The notes beneath the pieces were generated by a model. It did not search any database. It worked only from the letters and a program-made list of their open reading frames with translations, and had not been told where the DNA came from. This document shows, piece after piece, positions 1 to 5,499 of a stretch of 5,509 bases of DNA. Source of the DNA: Spirochaetaceae bacterium (GTDB taxonomy: Bacteria; Spirochaetota; Spirochaetia; DSM-27196; PWMO01). The position numbers and the translations under genes were made by a program. How positions within the stretch are numbered: the first letter of the stretch is position 1; each line of letters opens with the position of its first letter. The stretch spans positions 1-5,509 of the forward strand of contig PWMO01000423.1 in NCBI GenBank assembly GCA_003558175.1, given 5' to 3'.

Positions 1-1068
1 CCGATCTGCCTGTCGGTGCTGGTGGAGGCCGGAGCGGGAGAAGCATCGGGTTACTCAGATGCCGCCTATCGTGACAAGGGCGCCGAGATTGCCGGCTCTG
101 CGGACGAGGTGACGCCGCGGGCCGACGTGCTTCTGACGGTTCGCTACGCCGCGGCCGCCGACACGCCGGTTTCGGGCGTGGACCGCCTGCGTGAAGGCTG
201 CGTCGTGATCGGCTATCTCGATCCTTACGAGCCGCATGCGAGCTTCGCGCGCCTGCGCGATCGTTCGATCTCGTCGTTCTCCATGGAACTGGTCCCACGC
301 ATTACCCGCGCGCAGAGCATGGACGCGCTCTCATCCATGGCCAACCTCGCCGGCTACAAGGCAGCCATCATCGCCGCCGACCACCTGCCCAAAATGTTCC
401 CCATGATGATGACCGCGGCCGGCACCATCGTCCCGGCGCGAGCCTTTGTGGTGGGGGTTGGCGTTGCCGGCCTGCAGGCCATTGCCACCCTGAAGCGCCT
501 CGGAGCGCTGGTGAGCGCCTATGACGTGCGGCCGGCGGTGAAGGAACAGGTGCAGAGTCTTGGCGCGAAGTTTGTCGAGATGGCGCTGGAGACCGGTGAC
601 GCCGAAGGCAGCGGCGGCTACGCAAGAGCGATGGACGAAGAGTTCTATCGCAAGCAGCGCGAGCTCATGACCTCGGTACTCGCGGAGAGCAACGTGGTGA
701 TCACCACCGCAGCGGTGCCCGGCCGCACGGCACCCACGCTGGTCACCGGCGCAATGGTGGAGCAGATGCCGCGCGGGTCAGTGATCGTCGACCTGGCAGC
801 GGAGCGCGGCGGCAACTGTGAACTGACGCAACCCGGCCAGGTGGTGGAGCACCACGGCGTCACCATTGTCGGGCCGCTCAACCTGGCATCAAGCCTTGCT
901 CACGACGCAAGTCAGCTCTACTCCAGAAACATAACCACCTTTCTGCTCGCGCTGCTGAGGGACGGCGAACTGACAATAGACCAGGCCGACGAGATTGTTG
1001 CCGCGACGCTGGTGACTCACGGGGGCTCCGTTCCCAACGAGGAGATCCGGTCGCGGCTGCAGCTGTAG
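1..1068 (+). CDS. pntAA: NAD(P)+ transhydrogenase alpha subunit, NAD-binding domain I (5' partial)
   Basis: This is the soluble NAD(H)-binding subunit of proton-translocating transhydrogenase, which passes hydride from NADH to NADP+ on the beta subunit at the cytoplasmic face of the membrane. The frame is open from base 1, so the gene is cut by the window. Compared with R. rubrum PntAA, roughly 30 N-terminal residues are missing, and the GTG at 16 lies inside the conserved V-E-x-G-A-G stretch, so it is not the real start. Visible motifs are the RQD-loop residues Arg (298-300), Gln (313-315), Asp (322-324) and Ser (331-333), which contact the nicotinamide in R. rubrum, and the dinucleotide-binding G-V-G-V-A-G-L-Q-A (about 448-474). 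An Asp follows in A-Y-D-V-R-P, as expected for NAD rather than NADP. Later come G-G-Y-A, the mobile-loop region P-G-R-T-A-P (the usual Lys is Arg here), D-L-A-A-E-R-G-G-N-C and A-S-Q-L-Y-S-R-N-I. It ends after domain I with no membrane helices, so it is the split form. pntAB follows after 25 nt. Confidence 0.95.
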   Translation, partial: PICLSVLVEAGAGEASGYSDAAYRDKGAEIAGSADEVTPRADVLLTVRYAAAADTPVSGVDRLREGCVVIGYLDPYEPHASFARLRDRSISSFSMELVPRITRAQSMDALSSMANLAGYKAAIIAADHLPKMFPMMMTAAGTIVPARAFVVGVGVAGLQAIATLKRLGALVSAYDVRPAVKEQVQSLGAKFVEMALETGDAEGSGGYARAMDEEFYRKQRELMTSVLAESNVVITTAAVPGRTAPTLVTGAMVEQMPRGSVIVDLAAERGGNCELTQPGQVVEHHGVTIVGPLNLASSLAHDASQLYSRNITTFLLALLRDGELTIDQADEIVAATLVTHGGSVPNEEIRSRLQL

Positions 1069-1082
1069 CGTTGCGCGGCTTC

Positions 1083-1088
1083 AGGAGG
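1083..1088 (+). promoter_or_regulatory. Ribosome binding site of pntAB
   Basis: AGGAGG lies 5 nt upstream of the ATG at 1094. It is a full-strength Shine-Dalgarno in the 25-nt gap after the pntAA stop, so pntAB can be translated independently of its upstream neighbour. Confidence 0.85.
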
Positions 1089-1093
1089 ATGCC

Positions 1094-1387
1094 ATGGCAG
1101 AATCACTTGGATTTGTGAACATACTGACAATCTTCGTGCTGGCGATCTTCGTGGGCAACGAGGTGATCACCAAGGTGCCGCCTATCCTGCACACCCCGCT
1201 GATGTCGGGCTCCAACGCGATCTCCGGCATTACCATTATCGGGGCAATCCTGGCGGTGGGCACCGGACGCGAGACGTTGACGGTGGTGCTGGGTATGGCC
1301 GCGCTGATCTGTGCCACAATTAACGTGGTGGGCGGCTTCCTGGTGACGCACCGCATGCTCAAGAAGTTCAAGAAGTTCAAGAAGTGA
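1094..1387 (+). CDS. pntAB: NAD(P)+ transhydrogenase small membrane subunit (domain IIa)
   Basis: This 97-residue membrane protein corresponds to the C-terminal membrane part of E. coli PntA. It forms part of the proton channel together with the membrane domain of PntB. Three hydrophobic segments are visible, at about residues 7-25, 42-56 and 62-84. Between the first two is the family motif H-T-P-L-M-S-G-S-N-A-I-S-G (33-45), and the third contains I-N-V-V-G-G-F followed by V-T-H-R-M-L. Length and order match small PntAB proteins; the R. rubrum one is longer, about 139 residues. The start at ATG 1094 is fixed by the AGGAGG just before it. The C-terminus is odd: the coding sequence repeats AAGAAGTTC (1361-1369 and 1370-1378) and then AAGAAG, giving K-K-F-K-K-F-K-K before the stop. 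Relatives usually end in a single short basic tail. pntB begins 5 nt after the stop, so translational coupling is likely. Confidence 0.94.
   Translation: MAESLGFVNILTIFVLAIFVGNEVITKVPPILHTPLMSGSNAISGITIIGAILAVGTGRETLTVVLGMAALICATINVVGGFLVTHRMLKKFKKFKK
1361..1384 (+). repeat. Tandem 9-bp repeat encoding K-K-F at the PntAB C-terminus
   Basis: AAGAAGTTC occurs twice in perfect tandem and is followed by AAGAAG, that is 2.67 copies running right up to the TGA stop at 1385. The period is a multiple of three, so gain or loss of a unit would change only the length of the basic tail and keep the frame. Confidence 0.9.
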
Positions 1388-1392
1388 GGTGA

Positions 1393-2826
1393 ATGGTGAG
1401 CGCCCTCGTGATTTCAAATCCCGTACTCTCAAACACAGCCTACCTGGTCGCCGCCGTGCTGTTTATCGCCGGTCTCAAGGGGCTTTCGCACCCGCGAACC
1501 GCGGTGCGCGGCAACCTGGTGGGGGCGGTCGGCATGCTGCTGGCCGTTGTGGTAACCCTGCTGCAGCAGGGAATCATGAGCTTCGAGCTGATCCTGCTCG
1601 GGATGCTGGCCGGCGCGGTGATCGGCGCGGTGCTGGCGCTGAAAATCCAGATGACCGCGATGCCGCAGCTGGTGGGGCTCTTCAACGGCTTCGGCGGCGT
1701 TGCTTCGGTACTGGTGGCGGGCGCCGTGTTCTACCAGGCGGTGGTTGCGATGCTCGGTGCCGCGGGCGTGCAGGCCGTCGCGCCGGGGCTGCAGTTCACT
1801 ATCGCCACCGCTTCGTCGGGGCTCATCGGTGCGGTCACTTTTTTTGGCAGCCTGGTTGCCTTTGGCAAGCTGCAGGGGATTGTGACCGAGAAACCGGTAC
1901 GCTATCCCGGCGAACAGGTAGTCAAAGTGCTGGTGCTGCTGCTGACGATCTTCTTCGGCGTACTGGTTGTGTTGGAGCCGCAGCAGATCAATTATTTCTG
2001 GTACCTCGCTGCCGCCGGGTCGCTGCTGGGCGTGCTGCTGGTGATGCCGATAGGCGGAGCCGACATGCCGATCGTGATCGCGCTGCTCAACTCGTACTCC
2101 GGCCTCGCGGCGGCAGCCACCGGCTTTGTTCTCTCGAACAATATCCTGATCATCGCGGGCTCACTGGTTGGGGCCTCCGGCATCATTTTGACTCGAATCA
2201 TGTGCCGGGCGATGAACCGCTCGCTGGCCAACGTGCTGTTTGGCGGCGTGGGCGCAGTAGTGGAAAGCGCCGCTCAGGACGACATCTACGCCGGGAAGGT
2301 CAAGGCAACTTCCGCTGAGGAGGTTGCGATGATTCTGAAATCCGCGCAGCGGGTGGTGTTTGTGCCCGGATACGGTATGGCGGTTGCCCGCGCGCAGACG
2401 CCCGTCCGACTGCTGACCGAACTGATGGAGAAAGACGGCATCGAGGTTGAGTTTGGAATTCACCCGGTTGCCGGACGCATGCCGGGACACATGAACGTTC
2501 TGCTCGCCGAGGAGAACATCTCCTACGACAAGCTGCGCGAGATGGACCAGATCAACCCTGCGTTCCCTGCAACCGACGTTACCATTGTGCTTGGCGCCAA
2601 CGACGTAGTGAACCCGATCGCCCGTGAGGCGTCCGGCAGCCCGATCGCCGGCATGCCGATTCTGGACGTGGACAAGTCGCGCACCGTGGTGGTGATCAAG
2701 CGCAGCCTGGCGCCGGGATTTGCCGGCATCCCAAACCCGCTCTTCGCCGCGGATAACACGCTGATGCTGTTCTCGGACGGAAAGAAGGCGATGGACGACC
2801 TGGTCACCGCCTACAAGGACGCGTAG
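1393..2826 (+). CDS. pntB: NAD(P)+ transhydrogenase beta subunit (membrane domain and NADP-binding domain III)
   Basis: This 477-residue protein forms most of the proton channel and binds NADP(H). It is close to the E. coli PntB length (462). Residues 1 to about 285 are strongly hydrophobic, with about nine membrane helices. They include F-N-G-F-G-G (97-102), where Asn98 sits at the position of E. coli His91 (Asn is common in other bacteria), and G-G-A-D-M-P-I-V (221-228), whose Asp224 matches the conserved E. coli Asp213. After a hinge (about 286-312) comes domain III: G-Y-G-M-A-V-A-R-A-Q (326-335), H-P-V-A-G-R-M-P-G-H-M-N-V-L-L-A-E (357-373), G-A-N-D-V-V-N-P (401-408) and the NADP 2'-phosphate site K-R-S (436-438). 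Next comes S-D-G-K-K (461-465), where G-D-A-K-K is usual. The ATG at 1393 is only 5 nt after the pntAB stop. The candidate ribosome site AGGTG (1387-1391) is almost touching it, so the adjacent GTG at 1396 is an alternative start. Co-expression with pntAA and pntAB is expected. Confidence 0.96.
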   Translation: MVSALVISNPVLSNTAYLVAAVLFIAGLKGLSHPRTAVRGNLVGAVGMLLAVVVTLLQQGIMSFELILLGMLAGAVIGAVLALKIQMTAMPQLVGLFNGFGGVASVLVAGAVFYQAVVAMLGAAGVQAVAPGLQFTIATASSGLIGAVTFFGSLVAFGKLQGIVTEKPVRYPGEQVVKVLVLLLTIFFGVLVVLEPQQINYFWYLAAAGSLLGVLLVMPIGGADMPIVIALLNSYSGLAAAATGFVLSNNILIIAGSLVGASGIILTRIMCRAMNRSLANVLFGGVGAVVESAAQDDIYAGKVKATSAEEVAMILKSAQRVVFVPGYGMAVARAQTPVRLLTELMEKDGIEVEFGIHPVAGRMPGHMNVLLAEENISYDKLREMDQINPAFPATDVTIVLGANDVVNPIAREASGSPIAGMPILDVDKSRTVVVIKRSLAPGFAGIPNPLFAADNTLMLFSDGKKAMDDLVTAYKDA

Positions 2827-2861
2827 CCCGCAACCGGCGAGCATGCCCGCACGCGCCGCCT

Positions 2862-2891
2862 TCGACCAATCGAGCTTCCTTGCGCTATACT
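2862..2891 (+). promoter_or_regulatory. Predicted sigma70-type promoter for the isomerase-family gene
   Basis: TATACT (2886-2891) matches five of six consensus -10 bases. TCGACC (2862-2867), 18 nt upstream, matches four of six -35 bases. It lies in the 150-nt gap after pntB and points at the gene starting at 2977, giving an expected transcript start near 2898 and a leader of about 80 nt. AT-rich hexamers are rare in this GC-rich window, which adds weight, but there is no experimental support. Confidence 0.5.
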
Positions 2892-2895
2892 GAGG

Positions 2896-2943
2896 CGTCG
2901 CGCGCCATGCCGCAGCAACGTTCCCGCACCGCCGCGACGTTGC
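2896..2943 (+). promoter_or_regulatory. Overlapping inverted repeats in the predicted 5' leader
   Basis: Two 7-bp perfect inverted repeats compete for the same downstream bases. CGTCGCG (2896-2902) pairs with CGCGACG (2933-2939), and GCAACGT (2915-2921) pairs with ACGTTGC (2937-2943). They share 2937-2939, so only one can form at a time. Both lie just upstream of the ribosome site at 2964. This could be a folding switch, but in DNA this GC-rich 7-bp matches also arise by chance, and no known riboswitch core is recognisable. Confidence 0.25.
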
Positions 2944-2963
2944 GCGTCCGGTGGAGCGATGAC

Positions 2964-2969
2964 GAGGAG
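2964..2969 (+). promoter_or_regulatory. Ribosome binding site deciding the start at 2977
   Basis: GAGGAG lies 7 nt upstream of the ATG at 2977. The earlier in-frame ATG at 2959 has only GTGGAG two bases before it, which is too close to work well, and its six extra residues would include the real ribosome site. The 2977 start is therefore preferred. Confidence 0.75.
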
Positions 2970-2976
2970 TGCCCTT

Positions 2977-3807
2977 ATGCAACTGAGTTGTCTGCCGGTA
3001 TCGTTCTTTCCTGAACTCGCGGACGGCCGCATGCAGCTGCGCGAATGGTTCGAGGCAGCGCGCACGCTGAACCTTGACGCGGCCGACATCGGGATGGTTC
3101 TGCTGCGCAATCACACCCCCACCTATCTGGCCGGCATTCGAGCCGAGCTCGAACAGATCGGCATTGGAATCGGCATGATAACCGCGTGCCCCGACTTCAC
3201 CGTGGCAGACGCGCTGCAGCGCGAGCGCGAACTGGACTACGCGCGGCGCGACGTGGCGCTGGCGTCACAGCTGGGAGCCCGTTTTCTGCGCGTTACTGCG
3301 GGACAGATGCACCCCGGTGAGACAGTAGCCGCGATGCGCGACCGGGCTGTGTCGGCGTTGCGGCGGCTGGCCGGCGACGCCGAGCGGTACGGCATCGTGC
3401 TGGTGATTGAGAACCATTTTCGCCCCTTCGGCTGGGAGCAGCGAGACCTCACCTTCGAGCCGGAGAACTTTCTGGCGGTTGTGCGGGCGCTCGAGGACAC
3501 GCCGGTGCGGGTGCAGTTTGACACTGCCAACGCGGCGGCAGCCGGAGCCGACGTGATCGGGCTGGCCGCAGAGGTGCGGACGCAGATCGAGACGGTCCAC
3601 GTGGCGGACACGCGAGCCTTTGGAGAGTTTGCACCGGTACTGGTGGGCACCGGTGCCGTGCCGTTCAGAGACTTCTTTGGCTATCTGGTGGAGACGGGCT
3701 ATGACGGCTGGCTCTGCATTGAAGAGGCAAGCCGCACCGGTATGGACGGCGTAGCGAAGGCCGTGCAGTACGTCCGCCGCACCTGGGCCGACTGCAGCGG
3801 CAACTGA
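2977..3807 (+). CDS. Sugar phosphate isomerase/epimerase family protein (xylose isomerase-like TIM barrel)
   Basis: This 276-residue soluble protein belongs to the AP-endonuclease-2 / xylose isomerase-like TIM-barrel superfamily. Members interconvert keto and aldo sugars, epimerise ketoses or dehydrate inositol derivatives using a divalent metal. The four expected metal ligands are visible, each at the end of a predicted beta strand: Glu145 in V-I-E-N-H, Asp182 in F-D-T-A-N, His208 in V-H-V-A-D and Glu249 in C-I-E-E. G-T-G-A-V-P-F (224-230) is the usual glycine loop before the last barrel units, and G-Y-D-G-W-L (241-246) is also typical. Length is normal and there is no signal peptide. It has its own predicted promoter and stands between the pnt operon and a convergent amidohydrolase. 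The substrate cannot be told. Hydroxypyruvate isomerase (Hyi), which often accompanies allantoin genes, seems unlikely: the first metal site reads I-E-N-H rather than the I-E-P-I-N of E. coli Hyi, and the D-I-Y-H-M motif is replaced by D-T-A-N-A. Confidence 0.88.
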   Translation: MQLSCLPVSFFPELADGRMQLREWFEAARTLNLDAADIGMVLLRNHTPTYLAGIRAELEQIGIGIGMITACPDFTVADALQRERELDYARRDVALASQLGARFLRVTAGQMHPGETVAAMRDRAVSALRRLAGDAERYGIVLVIENHFRPFGWEQRDLTFEPENFLAVVRALEDTPVRVQFDTANAAAAGADVIGLAAEVRTQIETVHVADTRAFGEFAPVLVGTGAVPFRDFFGYLVETGYDGWLCIEEASRTGMDGVAKAVQYVRRTWADCSGN

Positions 3808-3815
3808 GACCGGCG

Positions 3816-3843
3816 GCGCCGTCAGGCCGGCGCACCGTTATTT
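3816..3843. terminator. Weak hairpin between convergent genes, possible terminator
   Basis: GCGCCG (3816-3821), a 6-nt loop and CGGCGC (3828-3833) form a perfect GC stem in the 30-nt gap between the two convergent stop codons. On the + strand it is followed a few bases later by TTATTT (3838-3843), a poor U-tract that already overlaps the stop region of the - strand gene. On the - strand no U-run follows. It may terminate the isomerase transcript, but the call is weak. Confidence 0.3.
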
Positions 3844-5223
3844 CTCTGCGTTGTTACCAGTTCTCTGCGGGGTTACGAGACGGCCGGCCGGCGCAGCGGA
3901 AACGACGCCGCCCCGCTCTACGTCGAAGACCGTTCGGCCGCGAACCAGAGTCTTCACCACCCGCCCGTGCAACGTCATGCCGTCAAACGGGCTCCAATCG
4001 GCGGTGGTGAGAGAATCGGCGGCGCGGAACGTCCACGTTGGCTGCGGATCGAGCACGGTGATGTCGGCGTCCGAGCCGGGCGCCAGAGCGCCCTTGTGCG
4101 GATAGAGACCGAAGCGGCGTGCCGGACCGGCGGCGATCAGCTGCGCGAAGCGGGTAATCGGCAACCCGCGGGTCGCCACCGCCTCGCTGTAGAGTAGCGG
4201 GAGCAGAGTCTCGACGCCGGGAGCGCCGGAGGCGTTATCGAAGACATTCGGCTTGTCCTTCAGTGCACGTGGCCAGGCGACGTGATCGGAGGTGACAAAC
4301 TCAACGCTTCCGGCGAAAAGCGCATTCCACAGCCCTTCGCGCGCGGCGGCGCTGCGAAGCGGCGGATTGATCTTGCCGAAGCCGCGCAGCCGCGGCATGT
4401 CGTCTTCGCTGAGAGCGAGGTAGTGGATGCAGGTTTCGGCGCTGACGTCGGCGCCTTCCCGGCGGTAGCGGTTTACCAGCTCGAAGCCGCGCGGCAGCGT
4501 GCAGTGAACGATGTGTACCGCGGCGCGCAGCTCATGCGCCATTTCCAGCGCCTTGAGTACCGCAACCGTTTCTGAGAGCGGAGGGCGGCTGTGGCAGTGA
4601 GCGGTTGGGTTGTCGGCGCCGCGCGGGTGCCACGACCGCACCAGGGGGTTGATGATCTCGTCGTCTTCAGCATGGAAGGCAACCACCACGCCGCTGTCAC
4701 GAGTTTCCGTCAGCAGCGCAACCAGCTCGTCGTCAGGAATACGTGGAAAGCGATTGGGATCGGTCTCGAACAGCGACACCTTGAATGCACACACGCCCGC
4801 CTGCACCATCTCGCGCACCCTGGGCACCCCGCCCTGCTTCGAGATCGTACCGTAGAGCCCGACATCGATGAACGCGTCTCGCTCGACGAGCGCGGCCTTC
4901 TGCCGCACCCGTTCCGCCGAAGTGACCGGCTGCGACGCGTCGTACGGCATATCGAACACCGTGGTGAGACCGCCGGCGGCGGCCGACCGGGTCAGCGGCC
5001 CGTAACCCTCCGGGTCGGTTGCCGAACTGTAGGCGTGCACGTGGGTATCGATGCCTCCCGGAAGCACCCAGCAGCCCCGCGCGTCTATGAACTGCTGCGA
5101 CGGAGGCCGCGGGCCGGCAGAATCGATAATCGCGCAAATCCTGCCGTCGCCGACTGCGAGATACCCGTGGTGAATGACGTGATCGGGGAGCACCAGGTTC
5201 CCCTGCAGCACAAGGTCGTACAA
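3838..5223 (-). CDS. Dihydroorotase/allantoinase-family cyclic amidohydrolase
   Basis: This 461-residue cytoplasmic metal hydrolase belongs to the superfamily that opens cyclic amide rings (allantoinase, dihydropyrimidinase/hydantoinase, dihydroorotase). All binuclear-centre ligands are visible at nearly the same positions as in E. coli allantoinase AllB: His61 and His63 (H-V-H), Lys148 (F-K, the lysine carboxylated in this family), His184 (F-H-A-E), His240 (V-H-I-V-H) and Asp313 (T-S-D-H). The C-terminal part, with G-A-L-A-P-G-S-D-A-D and then S-P-F-D-G with K-T-L-V-R-G, resembles the small beta domain of AllB. Dihydroorotase itself is unlikely, because the Arg that follows H-x-H in those enzymes is absent (H-A-Y here). 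After T-S-D-H the sequence is V-A-W-P instead of the AllB S-P-C-P, so allantoin as substrate is unproven. The start is TTG at 5223: an in-frame TAA stands two codons upstream (5227-5229), and GGAGG lies 8 nt before the TTG. A GTG at codon 5 is the only close alternative. No other purine-breakdown gene is visible nearby. Confidence 0.9.
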   Translation of the reverse strand: MYDLVLQGNLVLPDHVIHHGYLAVGDGRICAIIDSAGPRPPSQQFIDARGCWVLPGGIDTHVHAYSSATDPEGYGPLTRSAAAGGLTTVFDMPYDASQPVTSAERVRQKAALVERDAFIDVGLYGTISKQGGVPRVREMVQAGVCAFKVSLFETDPNRFPRIPDDELVALLTETRDSGVVVAFHAEDDEIINPLVRSWHPRGADNPTAHCHSRPPLSETVAVLKALEMAHELRAAVHIVHCTLPRGFELVNRYRREGADVSAETCIHYLALSEDDMPRLRGFGKINPPLRSAAAREGLWNALFAGSVEFVTSDHVAWPRALKDKPNVFDNASGAPGVETLLPLLYSEAVATRGLPITRFAQLIAAGPARRFGLYPHKGALAPGSDADITVLDPQPTWTFRAADSLTTADWSPFDGMTLHGRVVKTLVRGRTVFDVERGGVVSAAPAGRLVTPQRTGNNAEK

Positions 5224-5231
5224 AACTTACG

Positions 5232-5236
5232 CCTCC
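5232..5236 (-). promoter_or_regulatory. Ribosome binding site supporting a TTG start
   Basis: On the - strand this reads GGAGG, with 8 nt before the TTG at 5223-5221. Because a TAA in the same frame lies between this site and the TTG, no longer protein is possible, and the spacing is right for TTG initiation. Confidence 0.8.
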
Positions 5237-5261
5237 AGGGTAAGAGCCCGCGCTGCGCTCC

Positions 5262-5342
5262 GTACTCGGCCGTCGGTACTTGGCCGGCCGTACTCGGCCG
5301 TACTCGGAACCCGGCACGCGGTACTTGGCACGCGGTACTGCG
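5262..5342. repeat. Degenerate short tandem repeat, GTACT(C/T)GG units
   Basis: Six GTACT cores begin at 5262, 5276, 5290, 5300, 5321 and 5335, giving back-to-back units of 14, 14, 10, 21 and 14 bp and a last partial unit. Most continue as C/T-G-G followed by CCG or CACGCG. The 13-mer GGCACGCGGTACT occurs perfectly twice (5313-5325 and 5327-5339), and GGCCGTACTC occurs twice in tandem (5286-5295 and 5296-5305). No unit is separated by unique spacer, so this is not a CRISPR array. The block fills most of the space between the amidohydrolase start and its predicted promoter. It resembles the intergenic GTACTCGGTACTTGG-type simple repeats I recall from several GC-rich bacterial genomes, a comparison from memory. 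Confidence 0.85.
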
Positions 5343-5371
5343 ATGGTAGTGGCGCAGCCGCGTGTGGTCAA
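5343..5371 (-). promoter_or_regulatory. Predicted sigma70-type promoter for the amidohydrolase
   Basis: Read on the - strand, TTGACC (5371-5366) matches five of six -35 bases. After a 17-nt spacer, TACCAT (5348-5343) matches four of six -10 bases, including the key TA and final T. Transcription would start near 5336, giving a leader of about 110 nt that consists largely of the GTACT repeat. The -35 overlaps an inverted repeat that could bind a regulator. Confidence 0.45.
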
Positions 5372-5378
5372 GGTTGAC
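5367..5378. promoter_or_regulatory. Candidate operator, inverted repeat GTCAA-GG-TTGAC
   Basis: A perfect 5-bp inverted repeat with a 2-bp centre overlaps the predicted -35 of the amidohydrolase promoter and lies upstream of the divergent gene at 5500. The position suits a repressor or activator site. Short palindromes are common by chance, and the identity of any regulator is unknown. Confidence 0.25.
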
Positions 5379-5409
5379 GCCGGCGCGCCGCGCGGATCCG
5401 GGCAGCGCG

Positions 5410-5438
5410 TTGACAGCCGGCGGATTCGCTGCCAAGCT
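5410..5438 (+). promoter_or_regulatory. Possible promoter for the gene starting at 5500
   Basis: A perfect TTGACA -35 (5410-5415) is followed 17 nt later by CAAGCT (5433-5438), which matches the -10 consensus only at the second and last bases. The -35 is the best in the window and points the right way, but the weak -10 keeps confidence low. Confidence 0.3.
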
Positions 5439-5499
5439 GGCGTATCCAGGAACAGCAGCATCCGGCGTTGCAGCCGCGTACCGCGATGGGAGACAGCGC

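Noticed and set aside
1389..2318. A 309-codon open frame on the + strand overlapping pntB
   Set aside because: It is out of frame with the strongly recognisable pntB. Its translation is Arg/Gly/Ala-rich low-complexity sequence typical of shadow frames in GC-rich DNA.
2827..2861. Rho-independent terminator after pntB
   Set aside because: I found no stable stem followed by a T-run here. The short GCATGC palindrome is too small to count.
2161..3114. A 317-codon open frame on the - strand over pntB and the isomerase-family gene
   Set aside because: It runs antisense to two clear genes, is rich in Arg, His and Gln with no recognisable domain, and crosses the + strand promoter region.
2977..3807. 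Hydroxypyruvate isomerase (hyi) forming an allantoin/glyoxylate cluster with an allantoinase
   Set aside because: The motifs around the metal ligands do not match E. coli Hyi, no glyoxylate carboligase or tartronate semialdehyde reductase is present, and the two genes are convergent rather than co-transcribed.
5262..5342. CRISPR array
   Set aside because: Units are only 10-21 bp, directly abutting, diverged, and without unique spacers. No cas gene is present.
4591..5349. A 252-codon + strand open frame antisense to the amidohydrolase
   Set aside because: The - strand gene is certain from its metal-site motifs. The antisense product shows no family and ends inside the tandem repeat.
5381..5390. 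10-bp palindrome CGGCGCGCCG in the divergent region
   Set aside because: A perfect palindrome made only of G and C is expected by chance in DNA of this composition, and it does not line up with either predicted promoter.
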